Below are positions 4,817 to 6,022 of a stretch of DNA of 6,022 nucleotides, piece after piece. The notes beneath the pieces were generated by a model. It saw only the letters and a program-made list of their open reading frames with translations, did no database searches and had not been told where the DNA came from. The DNA is from CAYYAU01 sp964469765 [NCBI: uncultured Clostridia bacterium]. GTDB taxonomy: Bacteria; UBA6262; WVXT01; CAYYAU01. Position numbers and translations under genes: made by a program. The stretch is taken from NCBI GenBank assembly GCA_964469765.1, contig CAYYAU010000020.1, positions 5,073 through 11,094 of the forward strand, read 5' to 3'. Numbering within the stretch: position 1 is the first letter of the stretch; every line of letters begins with the position of its first letter.

Positions 4817-6022
4817 TTATCTGTGTTCCTTTAATTCAATAAGTTTCTGTTTAGCTAACTCTATCCATTCAGGGACAGAGCTGTTTTGATTTATATCTTT
4901 ATACAATGAGATTGCCTGATTCTTATCTATTCTTTCGTATAACTCAGCAAGCCTAAATAGCGATGCTATACGATATTTGTCATTTTTTGGTTTGAAAACA
5001 ATAAGATCCTTATATGTTTCAATCTCTTTTTCAGGGATTTTCAGTTTATTATAACATCTTCCTATATAAAATTTAGCCTCGGTATATAAACTTGTGTCTT
5101 TAGAAATTCTTTTGTAGTTTAGTATAGCTTCTTTAAACTTATTTTGTTCTTCGTAAAGCTCTCCAATTTGAAGGTAACAGAATTCCACTTTTGGGTCTTT
5201 TGGAAATTTGTTAATAAACCTTTCGTAAGATTCTATTGCTTCGTTTGGCTGTTGAGCTTTTTTATAAGCTAAGGCTATATTAAGATAGGCGTCTTTTACC
5301 AACTTATGGTCTGGATATAACTCAATAAAGTCATTAAATACTACAACACTTTGATTATAGGCTTTAATATTAAAGTAAGAAACGCCTAAACGGAATTTTG
5401 ATTGTGGAGCCTTCTCGTTATTAGGGAAGTTCTGAAGAAAGTTCTGGTACGCCTTTACAGCTTGTGTAAAGTTTTTCTCAAGATAATAGGCTTCTGCATC
5501 GTAGTAGAAAGCTTGATTTGCTTGTGTGCTTTCAGGGAAATTTAAAATAATCTTTTCAAAATATTTATGTGCCTGTTTGTAGTCCTTTTGATTAAATGCA
5601 TTTGCACCTAACTTCCAATAGACATCAGATACTAACCTCCTTTGAGGGAATTCTTGAAGTAATACCTCTAACTCCTTTGTTGTTTTGCCTAACCTGTAAT
5701 AGCTCATTTGAATCTGTTCTATTACCGATGGTATTTTTTCATCATCTGGATATTGTCTGATAAACTCTTTATATTGGTTGATTGCTTGTTTTATTTTACC
5801 TTGGTTATAATAGCACTGTGCGATTTGCAATGTAGAATCTTTCACCAAATCAGATGTTGAATATATATTAATTAAAGTGACAAAAGAATTAATTGCAGCT
5901 TCATATTTTTGTAAACCGAAGTATGTTTTACCTGCCTGAAATAGAGATTTTGGAGCAAACTCTGATTTTTTATAGTTATTAAAAACTTTTAGCCATTTTT
6001 TTATTGCCTCTGAATAATATTC
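4817..6022 (-). CDS. TPR-repeat protein, C-terminal part (N-terminus beyond right edge)
   Basis: The frame is open from the right edge to the TAA at 4819-4817, giving 401 visible residues; the true start lies outside the window. Almost the whole visible part is about eleven tetratricopeptide repeats of 34-38 residues, with the recurring pattern LGxxYxxxxxxxxAIxxYxxFIxxYP, for example LGVSYFNIKAYNQSVVVF and KAYQNFLQNFPNNEKAP. Such repeats form a helical scaffold for protein-protein contacts. The FIxxYP style is that of periplasmic TPR proteins such as CpoB/YbgF (Tol-Pal) and BamD, so an envelope location is likely, but no signal peptide can be seen. A TTG at 5848 could be mistaken for the start; repeats continue upstream of it (residues such as FQAGKTYFGLQKYEAAINSF), so it is internal. 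The motor genes follow after 114 bp. The last unit ends KLIELKEHR at the C-terminus. The role is probably scaffolding or coordinating the neighbouring motor; this is inferred from context. Confidence 0.88.
   Translation of the reverse strand, partial: EYYSEAIKKWLKVFNNYKKSEFAPKSLFQAGKTYFGLQKYEAAINSFVTLINIYSTSDLVKDSTLQIAQCYYNQGKIKQAINQYKEFIRQYPDDEKIPSVIEQIQMSYYRLGKTTKELEVLLQEFPQRRLVSDVYWKLGANAFNQKDYKQAHKYFEKIILNFPESTQANQAFYYDAEAYYLEKNFTQAVKAYQNFLQNFPNNEKAPQSKFRLGVSYFNIKAYNQSVVVFNDFIELYPDHKLVKDAYLNIALAYKKAQQPNEAIESYERFINKFPKDPKVEFCYLQIGELYEEQNKFKEAILNYKRISKDTSLYTEAKFYIGRCYNKLKIPEKEIETYKDLIVFKPKNDKYRIASLFRLAELYERIDKNQAISLYKDINQNSSVPEWIELAKQKLIELKEHR

Noticed and set aside
5846-5848. TTG as the start codon of the TPR protein
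   Set aside because: The frame stays open to the right edge and the upstream 58 codons continue the TPR pattern, so the gene starts outside the window.

Overview
The window is AT-rich and every gene is on the minus strand, so transcription runs from right to left. It looks like a chromosomal piece of an uncultured or poorly sampled diderm (Gram-negative-type) bacterium. The reasons are a proton-driven ExbB/ExbD/TonB-type envelope motor, an OmpA-like periplasmic protein and a long TPR protein. Low GC, a FlgD-type Ig-like domain fused to an OmpA-like domain, and short GC-richer palindromic repeats between genes fit several poorly cultured bacterial phyla. I cannot assign a phylum from the sequence alone.

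Layout in transcription order. (1) 6022-4817: a TPR repeat protein whose N-terminus lies beyond the window. (2) A 114-bp gap at 4703-4816 with one copy of an imperfect palindromic repeat and a very strong ribosome binding site. (3) A tightly packed block at 4702-1929: an ExbB/TolQ-family proton channel, two ExbD/TolR-family proteins and a TonB-type energy transducer, with gaps of 2, 2 and 7 nt. (4) A 118-bp gap at 1811-1928 with a second copy of the repeat, inverted relative to the first. (5) 1810-917: an exported protein with an Ig-like domain and a degenerate OmpA-like C-terminus. (6) 871-191: a complete OmpR/PhoB-type response regulator. (7) 187-1: the start of a second, related response regulator that runs off the left edge.

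How the genes may work together: ExbB with the two ExbD proteins should form an inner-membrane proton motor that moves the TonB-like protein, which reaches across the periplasm. The TPR and OmpA-like proteins on either side resemble the CpoB/YbgF and Pal partners of Tol-Pal systems, but there is no TolB and no TonB-dependent receptor here. The locus is therefore best described as a hybrid Ton/Tol-like envelope machine of unknown task. The response regulators may control it or may only be neighbours.

The most notable points are: the second ExbD has Asn where the family has its essential membrane Asp, while the first keeps Asp; the two gaps share a repeat (36 of 43 positions identical, opposite orientation) built of CNGC cores spaced 10-11 bp apart; and the OmpA-like domain has lost parts of the peptidoglycan-binding signature.
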